Positions 16,485 through 25,140 are shown, counted from the stretch's first letter. The stretch is DNA of 36,004 nucleotides from Verrucomicrobiales bacterium (GCA_016793885.1 JAEUHE010000230.1:1-36004), one strand, 5' to 3'. Numbers and translations: made by a program. The notes: generated from the letters alone by a model not told the origin.

Positions 16485-17225
16485 TCAAGACACCATCGGG
16501 CGGGTGCCCGGGGATCGACGAGAGCGGAGCCAGAGAAGCCCCCCCAATCCAGCCAGGCCCAACGCCAAGCTGCTGGGTTCAGGAACGACAACAAAGGTAT
16601 ATTGCACGCCTTCGCTGGTAGTGACCCCCTGGCCCACTTTGTCCCCACTGGCCTGGAACGTGAGTTTATAGGTGCCGGCTTCGGTAAAAGCCCAGTTATA
16701 GTCCTGATGCCCCAGAGCGAGGACGGTAAAGCTGTTAAGGTCGGCGTCCACGCCCCCTGCCCCCGCCTCCATGACCCGCTGAGGAGAGCCGTCCAACCCA
16801 TTGACCAGATAGGAAAAGAACCGTCCAGGCCCTTCGAACGCGGTCAGTTTCAGCTGCAGGCTATCGCCCACGAACGCTCCATTTTCGATCTCTTCCGCGC
16901 CCGTGCCCAGGAACAGAAGGTTCGGGTCTTCCACCTGAGGAAGAACAAAAATGGGAGCGCCCGAGTTGCCCAGGAACGAATAACGACTGTCGGCCGGAAC
17001 CTGGGTGAGAGCGTTGGCGTTCACCTGGAGAATGGCATCTGCTGGCGCATATTCGATATCGTTGGTTTCATCGTGAAGATGCAGATCCCAAGCGCCATCC
17101 TCAAACGCGACACCGATGTCGACATGTTCGGTGGAGAGTATCGCGAGATCGGCTAGAACAGCCTGTTGCCCAGCCAAGACGAGGCTGGTGGCGGTAAGGA
17201 CAGAATAGTTAAGGAATCGATTCAT
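16485..17225 (-). CDS. Choice-of-anchor-M-like protein with PEP-CTERM sorting signal
   Basis: This is a 246-residue exported surface protein. The signal peptide starts at the chosen Met (MNRFLNYSVLTATSLVLAG); the open frame extends 22 codons upstream but those lack a leader-like character. The core begins with the paralogous LSTEHVDIGVAFEDG and includes IFVLPQVEDPNLLFLG and LGHQDYNWAFTEAGTYKL. The C-terminus is a classic PEP-CTERM signal: VPEPSS, a hydrophobic Gly/Leu stretch, then RSRRS. The protein should be processed by an exosortase and surface-attached. It lies 57 bp upstream of its paralogue on the same strand, probably in one operon. Confidence 0.9.
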   Translation of the reverse strand: MNRFLNYSVLTATSLVLAGQQAVLADLAILSTEHVDIGVAFEDGAWDLHLHDETNDIEYAPADAILQVNANALTQVPADSRYSFLGNSGAPIFVLPQVEDPNLLFLGTGAEEIENGAFVGDSLQLKLTAFEGPGRFFSYLVNGLDGSPQRVMEAGAGGVDADLNSFTVLALGHQDYNWAFTEAGTYKLTFQASGDKVGQGVTTSEGVQYTFVVVPEPSSLALGLAGLGGLLWLRSRRSPGTRPMVS

Positions 17226-17287
17226 AGAACAGAAGAGTTGATCTGGTTGATGGTTACTCATGGAAGGTACTGCGGACGAAACTGGAA

Positions 17288-17992
17288 TCACTGTTTGGGT
17301 TTGGAGAAATCCTCCCCCTGATCGAAGCGGGCTTTGAGCACTGAGGCGGGTATGGCTTCAACATGGCCATCGGCAAAGAGGTAGTTGGCCATGCCCTTGG
17401 AATGATCAGGGCTAGGAGCCCCCGTTAGATGCCGGTCGGGCTGAATGTCGGTCAAAACGGTCTGCCAGCCTTTCGACCAGTTGCGCGAATGCGTATGGTC
17501 CTGGGTGATGGCCGTTCCCGCCTCGTCTGAGACGATAAAAACCGTGGGAGTAGTGGCCGGACTCTTCAGAGTGGACAGACGACGGTAGCTCTCCACCAGA
17601 CGGCCGAACGGGTCCCGCTTGTCGACCGAAGTCCATTCATTCATCACATAACTGGTGCCCCGTTGCGCCAAGCGTTGCGGGCCAAATGGATCGGCCGGAC
17701 AGATTCGCACCCGGTTTACATCGCCCAAATAGGAGGACAGAGTGAAAATCCAGGATGAGTTGGTTCCGGAAAGGTGCGAGGTGGTGGGTAGCCACTCCTC
17801 GTGATCGTCGGCATACATCAGCATGCCGATGCCGATCTGGCGCATGTTGCTGGCGCAGGCGGCTTGTTTGGCCTTGCCCTTGCTCGAACTGAGTGCGGGC
17901 AAAAGCATGGAGCTAAGAACGGCGATGATCGCAATGACCACCAGCAATTCAATCAGCGTGAACGCAGCCGATCGGTTGAGCCTAGATCTCAT
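17288..17992 (-). CDS. Prepilin-like protein with type IV N-terminal methylation motif
   Basis: This is a 234-residue pseudopilin of the kind expanded in Planctomycetes and Verrucomicrobia. [20 protein letters not shown] near residue 10 carries the prepilin cleavage site, with Glu at position +5, and the hydrophobic helix. A soluble domain follows with [18 protein letters not shown] and a C-terminal [10 protein letters not shown], the H-x9-DG-type signature. The frame opens at 18103, but the start at 17992 ([15 protein letters not shown]) gives the short basic leader expected of prepilins. It ends 62 bp before the PEP-CTERM gene and sits within the leftward cluster with the two anchor-M-like proteins. 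It may form a surface assembly; its specific role is unknown. Confidence 0.9.
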   Translation of the reverse strand: MRSRLNRSAAFTLIELLVVIAIIAVLSSMLLPALSSSKGKAKQAACASNMRQIGIGMLMYADDHEEWLPTTSHLSGTNSSWIFTLSSYLGDVNRVRICPADPFGPQRLAQRGTSYVMNEWTSVDKRDPFGRLVESYRRLSTLKSPATTPTVFIVSDEAGTAITQDHTHSRNWSKGWQTVLTDIQPDRHLTGAPSPDHSKGMANYLFADGHVEAIPASVLKARFDQGEDFSKPKQ

Positions 17993-18120
17993 CAAAAGAG
18001 TCACTCGGGAAATGCAGGCATGACTGGCCCGCAAACTAAACAAAACGAAGGAGGTGATAAGGCCAACCCACAGGACGGAGAGTGCGCGCGAAGCGCTTCT
18101 CACTCGACTGCCGGGACGCC

Positions 18121-18525
18121 TTAAGCCAGAAGAAGGCAGGGAAGACTCGGGGGACCACGGTCCGGAAGAAGGAAAGCAAACAGGGAAACAAACGGCTTAG
18201 CGGGGGCTGGAAATTCGGCCGGCTGGGTTAGGCGAATCAGGACCGCGACCCACTCCGCACACGCCGCGGCTTCGACCAGACCCTGGTCCAGGCTGAAGGC
18301 AAAACAGGTTCCCGAATCACAGGGATCCGAATGCGAATCACCAGAATGAGCATCGTGGTGATGCGCCTCGCCATGATGCCCCACGCCCATTTCGGCGTGG
18401 AACTGGCGGTGCAACCCGCGATCGACCGAAAGCACCAGGGAGAACAACATCGCAAACAGCACCCCGCCCACCAGACACCAGCGTCGGTAGGAACCCGCAG
18501 GGAGTAATTTGCAAACTATTTGCAT
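18121..18525 (-). CDS. Small membrane protein with His-rich metal-binding-like loop
   Basis: This 134-residue protein has a hydrophobic segment at about residues 17-33 ([18 protein letters not shown]), then [10 protein letters not shown] and a striking His-rich loop ([19 protein letters not shown]), then a Cys pair (DPCDSGTC) and a hydrophobic C-terminal part. I do not recognise a named family, but small proteins with this layout accompany zinc uptake and COG0523 genes in related phyla. It heads a run of leftward genes ending with the COG0523 GTPase and WD40 protein. A 15-bp palindrome covers the annotated start codon, so the true start may be further downstream (for example Met26). A zinc-related role is inference. 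Confidence 0.7.
   Translation of the reverse strand: MQIVCKLLPAGSYRRWCLVGGVLFAMLFSLVLSVDRGLHRQFHAEMGVGHHGEAHHHDAHSGDSHSDPCDSGTCFAFSLDQGLVEAAACAEWVAVLIRLTQPAEFPAPAKPFVSLFAFLLPDRGPPSLPCLLLA
18510..18524. promoter_or_regulatory. Operator-like 15-bp palindrome (TGCAAACTATTTGCA)
   Basis: TGCAAA and TTTGCA are perfect inverted half-sites separated by three bases. The site overlaps the start of the His-rich gene at the head of the leftward cluster. The 15-bp size and near 7-1-7 symmetry are like Fur/Zur-type boxes, but the sequence does not match a consensus I can name. Chance is possible in an AT-rich patch. Confidence 0.3.
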
Positions 18526-18646
18526 TGAACAACACCAATAAACCTTACAGGCCCGCAGAACGCAAGCGAGAATCGAAGGGGCTTTGTCACGCCGCTTTTA
18601 CAAACCCGACAACGTCCTGCCGCACCCGGGGCCCAGAGTCGACTCC

Positions 18647-19027
18647 ATGAGCACTCGAGTATTGATCGTCGACGACGACCAGGATCTGTTGGAGCTTCTC
18701 TCCTTCAACCTGGTGGAGGAAGGATACGAGGTTACGGTGGCACGAAACGGAATGGAGGCGTTAAACGCCGCCAGAATCGCCCTACCGGACCTGGTTCTGC
18801 TGGATGTCAAGTTGGAGGGCTTGGATGGCTACACCGTCTGCCAGATGCTAAAGGCGCTTCCCTCAACTTCCACCATCCCGATTCTATTGGTGACCGGCAT
18901 GCGCGCGCACCTGGACCGACGGAAAGGGATGCTGGCGGGGGCGTCGGACTACATCACGAAGCCCTTCAGAATGAAGGATCTCATCCAGAGGGTCCGGGTC
19001 ATGCTGCCGACCGCCTGGGCCTGCTAG
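18647..19027 (+). CDS. Single-domain response regulator (REC only)
   Basis: This is a 126-residue CheY-like receiver. The acidic pocket is VDDDQD, the phospho-acceptor is in LVLLDVKLEGLDG, the switch Thr is in LLVTGMR and the conserved Lys is in YITKPF. There is no output domain. The frame opens at 18584, but the ATG at 18647 (MSTRVLIVDDD) matches family starts. It is divergent from the His-rich gene with a 121-bp gap. No kinase gene is adjacent, so the partner is unknown. Confidence 0.93.
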   Translation: MSTRVLIVDDDQDLLELLSFNLVEEGYEVTVARNGMEALNAARIALPDLVLLDVKLEGLDGYTVCQMLKALPSTSTIPILLVTGMRAHLDRRKGMLAGASDYITKPFRMKDLIQRVRVMLPTAWAC

Positions 19028-19113
19028 CCCACGCACCTGCAGTCGCGCCCGGCTTTCACAGCCCGCGGTTTTGTGCATTGCGAACACAGCGGCGGTCTGC
19101 TTGTGTATTCGAA

Positions 19114-20064
19114 ATGCCCTCAGGACACCAGAAACCGAAGGCCCGGCCCTCTTCCACGCGTCGGCTGAGTCGACGTTCCTCCCTCAAGGCCATGGGCGTG
19201 ACGGCCAGCGCCGCCCTGCTCTCTCGACCCAGTCGATCGGATGCCCAATCTGCACCGAGTGCAGCCAACCCCCAATTCAAGATCCGCCACGGTCGTATCC
19301 GACAATCCATCATGGGATGGACCTTCAATCCCATGCCCACCGCTGAGTTGGCGCGACTGTGCAAAGACATCGGGCTGGTGGCCATGGAAGGGATCGACCG
19401 CAAGGACTATCCCATGGTTCGGGAGCTCGGTTTGGAGATTTCCTTGGTCGGCAGCCATGGATTCTCCAAAGGACCGGTCAACCGAGCCAACCACAGCGCG
19501 GTTGCCAAAGCGCTCCGGGAAGGAATCGATACGGCGGTTCAATTCAGCTGCAACAAGATCATCACGTTCACCGGCATGCGCGAGGCGGGGATCAGCGATG
19601 CCCAGGCCATCAAGAATTGCGTGGAATGTTGGAAGGAGGTCATCCCGTATGCCGAAGAGAAGGGCGTGACCTTGTGCCTGGAACATTTGAACAGCCGCGA
19701 CAACACGCACCCGATGAAGGGGCATCCAGGCTATTTCGGGGACGACATTGAGCTGTGCGTCGACCTCATCCGCAAGGTCGCCTCACCCCGCTTCAAGCTC
19801 CTGTTCGACATCTATCATGTTCAGATCATGCATGGCGATGTGATCCGCCACCTCCAAACGCATCGTGAGCACATTGCCCATTACCACACCGCTGGCGTGC
19901 CGGGACGCGGAGAGCTGGACGACACCCAGGAGGTGAACTATCCCGCCATCCTGCGAGCCATTCTGGAAACCGGCTACACGGGGTTCGTGGCGCAGGAATT
20001 CATTCCGACCTGGAAAGACAAAGCCCTGGCGCTTCGCCACGCCGCCCAGGTCTGCGATGTCTGA
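19114..20064 (+). CDS. Tat-exported sugar isomerase/epimerase-like TIM barrel (hydroxypyruvate isomerase type)
   Basis: This 316-residue protein belongs to the AP-endonuclease-2-type TIM-barrel family. A twin-Arg leader is visible (TRRLSRRSSLKAMGVTASAA, about residues 15-35), so export to the periplasm is likely. The barrel has the metal-binding pattern of Hyi-like isomerases: Glu in LCLEHLNS, Asp/His in LLFDIYHVQIMHGD, His in AHYHTAGVPGRGEL and Glu in FVAQEFIPTW. These closely match hydroxypyruvate isomerase-like proteins. The frame extends to a TTG at 19078; the ATG at 19114 is preferred. It converges on the SDR gene. Substrate unknown; a role in sugar turnover is inference. Confidence 0.92.
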   Translation: MPSGHQKPKARPSSTRRLSRRSSLKAMGVTASAALLSRPSRSDAQSAPSAANPQFKIRHGRIRQSIMGWTFNPMPTAELARLCKDIGLVAMEGIDRKDYPMVRELGLEISLVGSHGFSKGPVNRANHSAVAKALREGIDTAVQFSCNKIITFTGMREAGISDAQAIKNCVECWKEVIPYAEEKGVTLCLEHLNSRDNTHPMKGHPGYFGDDIELCVDLIRKVASPRFKLLFDIYHVQIMHGDVIRHLQTHREHIAHYHTAGVPGRGELDDTQEVNYPAILRAILETGYTGFVAQEFIPTWKDKALALRHAAQVCDV

Positions 20065-20088
20065 GCCGCCGGTGCGGAAACCCGCGCC

Positions 20089-20838
20089 TCAGGCGATCCG
20101 CATCGTCAAGCCACCGTCGATGGTCATGGTCTCACCCGTGATGTAGTCGTTCTTGACGAGCTCCGCGATGAGGGTGCCGACCTGCTCCGGAGTTCCTTCG
20201 CGATGCAACGGGATCCGTTGCTCCAGATTCAGCTTTTTCTGCGCCTCACTCATCGTGGCGTGAAAAGCAGTCCGCACCACCCCCGGAGCCACGCAGTTGA
20301 CGCGGATGTTGTCATTCGCGAACTCGCGGGCCAGCGCTCGGGTGAACTGAGGAATGGCACCCTTGGCCACCTGATACGCGACGTTGGTGACGATGCCCCG
20401 GATGCCAGCAGTTGAGGAGATCAACACGATCGCCCCCTCCTTGCGCTCGCGCATGGATGGAATCGCAGCCCGACACAGGTAGAATATCGCGTGGACATGA
20501 GCGTCGAAGGCCCCGTGCCATTGTTCCGGGGTCAATTCGAAGAGCCCACCGGGGACCGGTCCGCCTGCTGAATGAACCAGAACATCCAATCGACCGAACT
20601 CCTGGATCGTTTCCTGAACCAGGCGGGTGGACTCGGCGGGATCGGCTAAATCCGCCAAGATGAGATGGGCTCGACGCCCCAGAGACTGAATGCTGGCCAA
20701 GGTCGCGAGCGCTTCCGCATCCTTGTTGCGGCCGCTGATCACCACATCGGCACCCTCGCGCGCCAGCACGAGTGCCGACGCCGCTCCGATACCTTTTGTT
20801 CCGCCTGTCACCAACGCCACTTTGCCGCCAAGATTCAT
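20089..20838 (-). CDS. Short-chain dehydrogenase/reductase (SDR, FabG-like)
   Basis: This 249-residue classical SDR has the NAD(P)-binding TGGTKGIG (residues 11-18), SAGG at 90-93 and the catalytic triad Ser142, Tyr155 and Lys159 (YQVAK). Its C-terminus, with GETMTIDGGLTMRIA, is typical of FabG-type oxidoreductases. The ATG at 20838 (MNLGGKVALVTGG) gives a standard N-terminus; the 23 upstream codons in frame lack similarity. Substrate is not predictable. It is convergent with the sugar isomerase-like gene (24-bp gap), so the two are not in one operon. Confidence 0.95.
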   Translation of the reverse strand: MNLGGKVALVTGGTKGIGAASALVLAREGADVVISGRNKDAEALATLASIQSLGRRAHLILADLADPAESTRLVQETIQEFGRLDVLVHSAGGPVPGGLFELTPEQWHGAFDAHVHAIFYLCRAAIPSMRERKEGAIVLISSTAGIRGIVTNVAYQVAKGAIPQFTRALAREFANDNIRVNCVAPGVVRTAFHATMSEAQKKLNLEQRIPLHREGTPEQVGTLIAELVKNDYITGETMTIDGGLTMRIA

Positions 20839-20940
20839 ACAATAAGCTGCCGAAGGAACCAAGAGCGGCCGCCGAGGGGCCGCTTCCATCCAGAAACGAG
20901 CAACCATCGGCCGTCTATCTCGGGGTTATTCACCGGGACC

Positions 20941-21558
20941 CTAGGTTGGGAACATTTCCACGTCAACCCCCGCAGCTCCGGGCAAGCAGTTCTCATTCGG
21001 ACGCAACCTCCGGGGGTATGGAGTTCCTGCTTGAGCAGGTTTGACGCTCGCTCTCGCATCGATGCCGCCTCCGCCTAGCACGCTGGATTGCGGCTCAGTG
21101 GGTGGTGGATCCGTTCGGAAAAGCTTCGTGAGATCCCCCAGGCCGAGCCCCTGGGTACCCTCTCCCATTATCCTAAACACGCCACTTTCCAAGTCTCCCC
21201 CCGAGACTGATTTGCCATCGGGTGTCAGCTTGTCGATCACTGTCGGCAGCAGAGCCGCCAGGCCCTGAGCGGCTTGGTCCGCAGCCAAGCCCATCTGCTG
21301 GGCCAACTGGTCCACCTGGACAGCCCCGAAGACCTGTGTGAATTGCTCCCCCGTGATCGGAGGGTTCGATCCGTGGCCTACCCATTTTCTCGCCAGCTCA
21401 CCCAATCCGTGCTGCGCAAACTTCTTTACAACCCCCTCGACCCCGCCCCCCTGAGTCAGCAGAGCCATCACCATCTTCAACGCATCACCCTGAAACTGCC
21501 CTCCGTTCCCCTTCAGGCTCCCCACCGCATGGCTCGCCACATTCTCAAGTAAGCTCAT
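20941..21558 (-). CDS. YidB-like (DUF937-related) protein with unusual C-terminal tail
   Basis: This 205-residue protein has an N-terminal ~150 residues with YidB family features: a helical start SLLENVASHAVGSLKG, then GLGELARKWVGHGSNPPITG, GLAADQAAQGLAALLPTVID and the LTPDGK turn. Function in the family is poorly known. The ATG at 21558 is preferred to the TTG three codons upstream. The usual protein ends soon after LGDLTKLF; here about 50 residues rich in Pro, Gly and Arg follow (GTPYPRRLRPNENCLPG). They look like translated repeat or intergenic DNA and not a domain. Confidence 0.85.
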   Translation of the reverse strand: MSLLENVASHAVGSLKGNGGQFQGDALKMVMALLTQGGGVEGVVKKFAQHGLGELARKWVGHGSNPPITGEQFTQVFGAVQVDQLAQQMGLAADQAAQGLAALLPTVIDKLTPDGKSVSGGDLESGVFRIMGEGTQGLGLGDLTKLFRTDPPPTEPQSSVLGGGGIDARASVKPAQAGTPYPRRLRPNENCLPGAAGVDVEMFPT

Positions 21559-21700
21559 AGATTCCAATCTGGTTGCGGGCGGAACATATTGTTAAGCTTG
21601 GCCTAAGTCATCAACAAATATGCTGAGGGAACAGGAAGCGTTTCGCGCCTTGCCACGTTAAGTCGAGATACGCCAAGTTTATGTAAGATTCAGTGCCGGT

Positions 21701-24436
21701 ATGCGTCCATTGCACGAACATCTAGCTGGTCGGCTCTTGAACAAGCTGGCTTTTGCCCTCGAGAATTATCCTAGGTGGTTCGCCTTCTCGCAGGTCCTCC
21801 TCCTGGTGGGCGCCGTTGTCTACACCGCCACCTATCTCCGCTTCAGCACCAATCGCAACGATCTCGTTTCAGCACATGAAAAGTATCAGCGGACTTTTCT
21901 AAAACTGAAGGATGAGTTCAAGTTTCAGGACAGCTTGGTGGCTATCGTCGAAAGCGAGGGTCAGCAAAAAAACAGGCAGTTCGTTGAACGACTAGCTCTT
22001 AAGCTTCAAAGGGAGCCAGACCTTTTTGTCGACGTCTATTTCAAAGGTGATCTGAAGCAAATGGGCCCCAAAGCGCTCTTCTTCCTGCCCGAGGAAACGC
22101 TGGAGGATTTGCGGCTGGCCCTTGTCCAGTATGCGCCGCTCATCGAGACATTCTCTCAGGTGAACAGTTTGAACTCACTGCTCGAATCGGTGAGTCACCA
22201 GTTGCGAAGCGCGCCCGACCCCGCCAGCGCCCAGCAACTACCCATGGCGCGAACGCTGCCTGTGCTCCATCGGATCGTGGAGGAGGCAGCCAAGAGCATT
22301 ACTGAAGCAGCGGTGCCTCCAACCCCTGGAATCACGGCGTTGTTCGGCGATCGTCCCGGGCTCTACCTCACGTTTGCCGGCGGTCAAATCTATGCCGTCT
22401 TCGCCAGCGCTGCGCGCGAAGAAGTGGAGGGACGCGCGATTGATCGTCTGCGCGAACTGGTGCTCGAGACCCAGTCAGAGGTGCCTGGGGTGAACGCAGG
22501 AATAACCGGAGAACCGGTCTTGAAACATGACGAGATGGCTCAGGCCCAGCGTGACGTACATCGGGCAGCTCTGCTTTCATTGGTTCTGGTGGCTGCCATA
22601 TTTATCTACGGCTACCACGAGATTCGGCGGCCGCTATTGGCGACGATCTGCCTGCTGGTCGGGATCGGCTACACGCTCGGGTTTGCCACGCTCACCGTGG
22701 GTCGCCTCAATATCCTGAGCATCACACTGGTGCCCATCTTGATCGGGTTGGCCATCGATTTCGGGGTCCACCTCATTTCCCGCTACGAGGAAGAGCTGCG
22801 CGCCGGAAAGAATCGACGTGCGGCCATGCATAAGGCGCTCGTGTTTTCCGGCATCGGCATCTTTACCAGCGGGTTCACTACTGCCGGCGGTTTCCTGGCC
22901 ATGATCCTGACAGATTTCAAAGGAGTGCGGGAGATGGGTCTTATCTCTGGAATCGGCCTGCTGGTCTGCTTGGTTCCCATGATGACTCTGCTGCCATTGA
23001 TGTTGGTGCGCGGGAAAACTCCGGGACCCGATCACCTGATACAGCAAAGTCGGGGCCGACGGGCGAGCCTCGAGCAGATCTGGCTCAAGCGTCCGAAGCT
23101 GGTGCTGGTTTGCGGCATGACCCTCACCCTCTTGGCTATCGCGCGATTTCCCCACTTGGATTTTGACTACAATCTGCTGCATCTGCAGACCCGGGATCTG
23201 CCATCGGTCAACTTGGAGGAGAAACTGATGCAGTCGGGCTCCCAGTCGCTTCTGTCGGCCATAAGTGTGGCGACCTCGCTCTCCCACGCCCTCGAACGAG
23301 AGGAAACCATGAAGGCGTTGCCGTCCGTGGCTAGCGTGAACTCGATGGTGAAGTATCTGTCCGGGAACCAGGAGGGAAAACTCCGATCTCTACGCGAGAT
23401 CAAAACGAGGGTGGGCGAGATTCGGATTCCCTCACCCGACACCAATCCGGTGGACATCGCCAATCTAGAGCGAAGCCTCGGTTCGCTGGAGTTGTATCTC
23501 GGGGTTGGCCTTGGCAATCTCCTCCGACAAGGCGAGAATACCAAGTTCGTGGCGGACCTGCGTGGGTTGCGGGATGCGGTGGCAAGCTTGCGCAGGACGA
23601 TTGACCAGAACGGCCCTCAGGCAGCCTCAAGATTGACGGCATTCCAGCAGGGGCTGCTGGGCGACGTGCAGGAAACGCTATCGCTGATTCGGAACCAGGA
23701 TGTGAGGCGACAACTGACCGCACAGGACATCCCGCCATTTCTCCGTGAGCGCTTCATCAGCCCTTCGGGCAAATTTCTGCTTCAGATCTATCCACGCGGG
23801 GACGTGTGGCAGCGCTCCGCTCAGGAAGAGTTCGTTCGTGAGCTACGAACTGTGGACCCCAGCGTGACTGGCTCGCCGGTGCAGATCTACGAATACACAT
23901 CGTTGGTGAAGGAAAGCTTCCAAAAAGCCGGCGCCTACGCCGCCGCCGTAATCGCCATCATCGTAGCCATGCATTTCCGGCGCCTTGACTCCGTGGTGCT
24001 GGCTTTCCTCCCGGTGGTGCTTGGGTTCTGTTGGACGCTCGGGGTGATGACGCTGATCGGTCTTCCGTTCAATCCGGTAAACATCATGTCTCTGACTCTT
24101 TTGATCGGGATCGGGGTCACGAACGGAATCCATATTTTGAACCGCTTCGCCGAAGACCCACACCCCAGCATTTTGGCCACGAGCACCGGCAAGGCCGTTC
24201 TGGTCTCGGGTCTCAATACGATCGCGGGATTTGGCAGCCTGTTGGTCGCTAAGCATCAAGGGATCGCCAGCCTCGGAGCCGTGATGGCCATCGGCACCGC
24301 GCTGTGCATGGTGGCTTCGCTCACGGTGCTTCCCGCGGTCTTGAACTTGCTCAACCAGTTCGGGTGGAGCATGACGAGGAAGCGGAAGGCCGACCTCATC
24401 CGCAAAGCCGAGTTGCCTCCAGTCGGGGGTTCTTAA
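21701..24436 (+). CDS. MMPL/RND-superfamily exporter (HpnN-like)
   Basis: This is a 911-residue inner-membrane transporter. There is a first TM helix at about 26-48, a large periplasmic domain (about 50-285), then a five-helix bundle with the family motif GLAIDFGVHLISRYEEEL (about 350). The second half repeats the plan: a TM near 480, a second periplasmic domain to about 740, and a second bundle with GIGVTNGIHILNRFAED. Size and architecture fit MMPL proteins of the hopanoid-transporter HpnN type, thought to move lipids to the outer membrane. No hopanoid genes are next to it, so the substrate is open. It stands alone in a rightward transcript, with 134 bp of upstream intergenic DNA. Confidence 0.92.
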   Translation: MRPLHEHLAGRLLNKLAFALENYPRWFAFSQVLLLVGAVVYTATYLRFSTNRNDLVSAHEKYQRTFLKLKDEFKFQDSLVAIVESEGQQKNRQFVERLALKLQREPDLFVDVYFKGDLKQMGPKALFFLPEETLEDLRLALVQYAPLIETFSQVNSLNSLLESVSHQLRSAPDPASAQQLPMARTLPVLHRIVEEAAKSITEAAVPPTPGITALFGDRPGLYLTFAGGQIYAVFASAAREEVEGRAIDRLRELVLETQSEVPGVNAGITGEPVLKHDEMAQAQRDVHRAALLSLVLVAAIFIYGYHEIRRPLLATICLLVGIGYTLGFATLTVGRLNILSITLVPILIGLAIDFGVHLISRYEEELRAGKNRRAAMHKALVFSGIGIFTSGFTTAGGFLAMILTDFKGVREMGLISGIGLLVCLVPMMTLLPLMLVRGKTPGPDHLIQQSRGRRASLEQIWLKRPKLVLVCGMTLTLLAIARFPHLDFDYNLLHLQTRDLPSVNLEEKLMQSGSQSLLSAISVATSLSHALEREETMKALPSVASVNSMVKYLSGNQEGKLRSLREIKTRVGEIRIPSPDTNPVDIANLERSLGSLELYLGVGLGNLLRQGENTKFVADLRGLRDAVASLRRTIDQNGPQAASRLTAFQQGLLGDVQETLSLIRNQDVRRQLTAQDIPPFLRERFISPSGKFLLQIYPRGDVWQRSAQEEFVRELRTVDPSVTGSPVQIYEYTSLVKESFQKAGAYAAAVIAIIVAMHFRRLDSVVLAFLPVVLGFCWTLGVMTLIGLPFNPVNIMSLTLLIGIGVTNGIHILNRFAEDPHPSILATSTGKAVLVSGLNTIAGFGSLLVAKHQGIASLGAVMAIGTALCMVASLTVLPAVLNLLNQFGWSMTRKRKADLIRKAELPPVGGS

Positions 24437-24461
24437 TTTCTTCTACCACTGGCCCCTCCGT

Positions 24462-24713
24462 TTGTTAGGTCGGACTGCTCAGGTCGCTGTAAAACGTAAG
24501 AGCGTTGCGATCCGGCGCGACGTATGTCCTGGGTACCAAGAATGGGGTTCGTCTTTTTGAACATAGAGATTCGAGTGGTTCAAGGCAGGCGTGTTCGTGG
24601 GCCACACCTGAGCTACGCTGGTTCAACCGGAGTTGGTTTACAAGGCAGTAAGGGTCAGTTGAAACAAGTGCACGAGCGGCGATGACCGATTCCATCGGAG
24701 AGGCCAAAGCAGC
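24462..24713 (-). pseudogene. Internally deleted copy of the VOC-family gene
   Basis: The sequence matches the intact VOC gene near 27.7-28.1 kb at both ends: the C-terminal codons for DRNALTFYSDL and the start region beginning near 24560. A 266-bp middle part is missing (equivalent to 27756-28021). The junction shows a two-base GG microhomology. 266 is not a multiple of three, so the frame is destroyed. DNA upstream of the gene is also duplicated. The right side of the duplicated block was later split by the mobile element. Confidence 0.85.
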
Positions 24714-25140
24714 ACAGGAGTCTCACCTTTACCTTCAAAAAAGGGGACTATACAAGCTGTAGGCACTTCCTCGCATGAGTCCCCGAAGCCGAAGCCCAGA
24801 ACCCGCAGGGTTCAAAGAGATTAGCCGGGGCGTGGAGCGCAGCGACACCCCCGGTCTGTCGGCCCCCTATTCGATAGCACCCTGAAAGGCGTGCCACCCG
24901 TCGGCGAACGGACTGACCAACTGATTAGGTTCTGTGAGGAGTGGTGGCGCACGTCTCAGAAGCCGGTGGCATCGCTCCGCGATGCTCGGTACTTACAACA
25001 GTTCCGGGGGTGCGAGCACCCCCGGCTAAATCTCTTTGAACCCTGCGGGTTCGGGCTCTGCCGGCAAAGCGAGAGACGCCGGCGTTGCCGAGCTTGCCTG
25101 GTCCCCACTTTTGGAGGTAAAGAGGAGACAGGGGTGCCGC
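24709..25140. repeat. Occupied palindrome (GCAGC ... GCCGC) with 8-bp target duplications
   Basis: The palindrome arms GCAGC (24709-24713) and GCCGC (25136-25140) are split by the element. The 8-bp centre appears on both sides: ACAGGAGT (24714-24721) and ACAGGGGT (25128-25135), one mismatch. The duplicate locus has a single ACAGGGGT (28221-28228) in the same place, so this is a filled site with a known empty counterpart. Confidence 0.88.
24722..25127. mobile_element. ~406-bp transposase-less element in a palindrome, copy 1
   Basis: The ends CTCACCTTTACCTTC and (reversed) CTCCTCTTTACCTCC form an imperfect terminal inverted repeat of at least 27 bp with 22 matches. Inside lie GAACCCGCAGGGTTC (24799-24813) and its exact inverted partner GAACCCTGCGGGTTC (25038-25052), plus several GC-rich hairpins. 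The core is inverted relative to the 26.3-kb copy. No transposase or other plausible protein is encoded, so it would need an enzyme supplied in trans (MITE-like). The insertion history is well supported by the empty duplicate site. Confidence 0.85.

Noticed and set aside
16242-17156. 300-codon open frame on the + strand across the two anchor-M-like genes
   Set aside because: It spans two genes and the gap between them in antisense and has no signal peptide or motif. The minus-strand genes have clear signal peptides and a PEP-CTERM tail.
24722-25127. Assignment of the element to a named IS family by its 8-bp duplication
   Set aside because: Several families make 8-bp duplications and the terminal sequence does not match one I can name with confidence; no transposase is available to decide.
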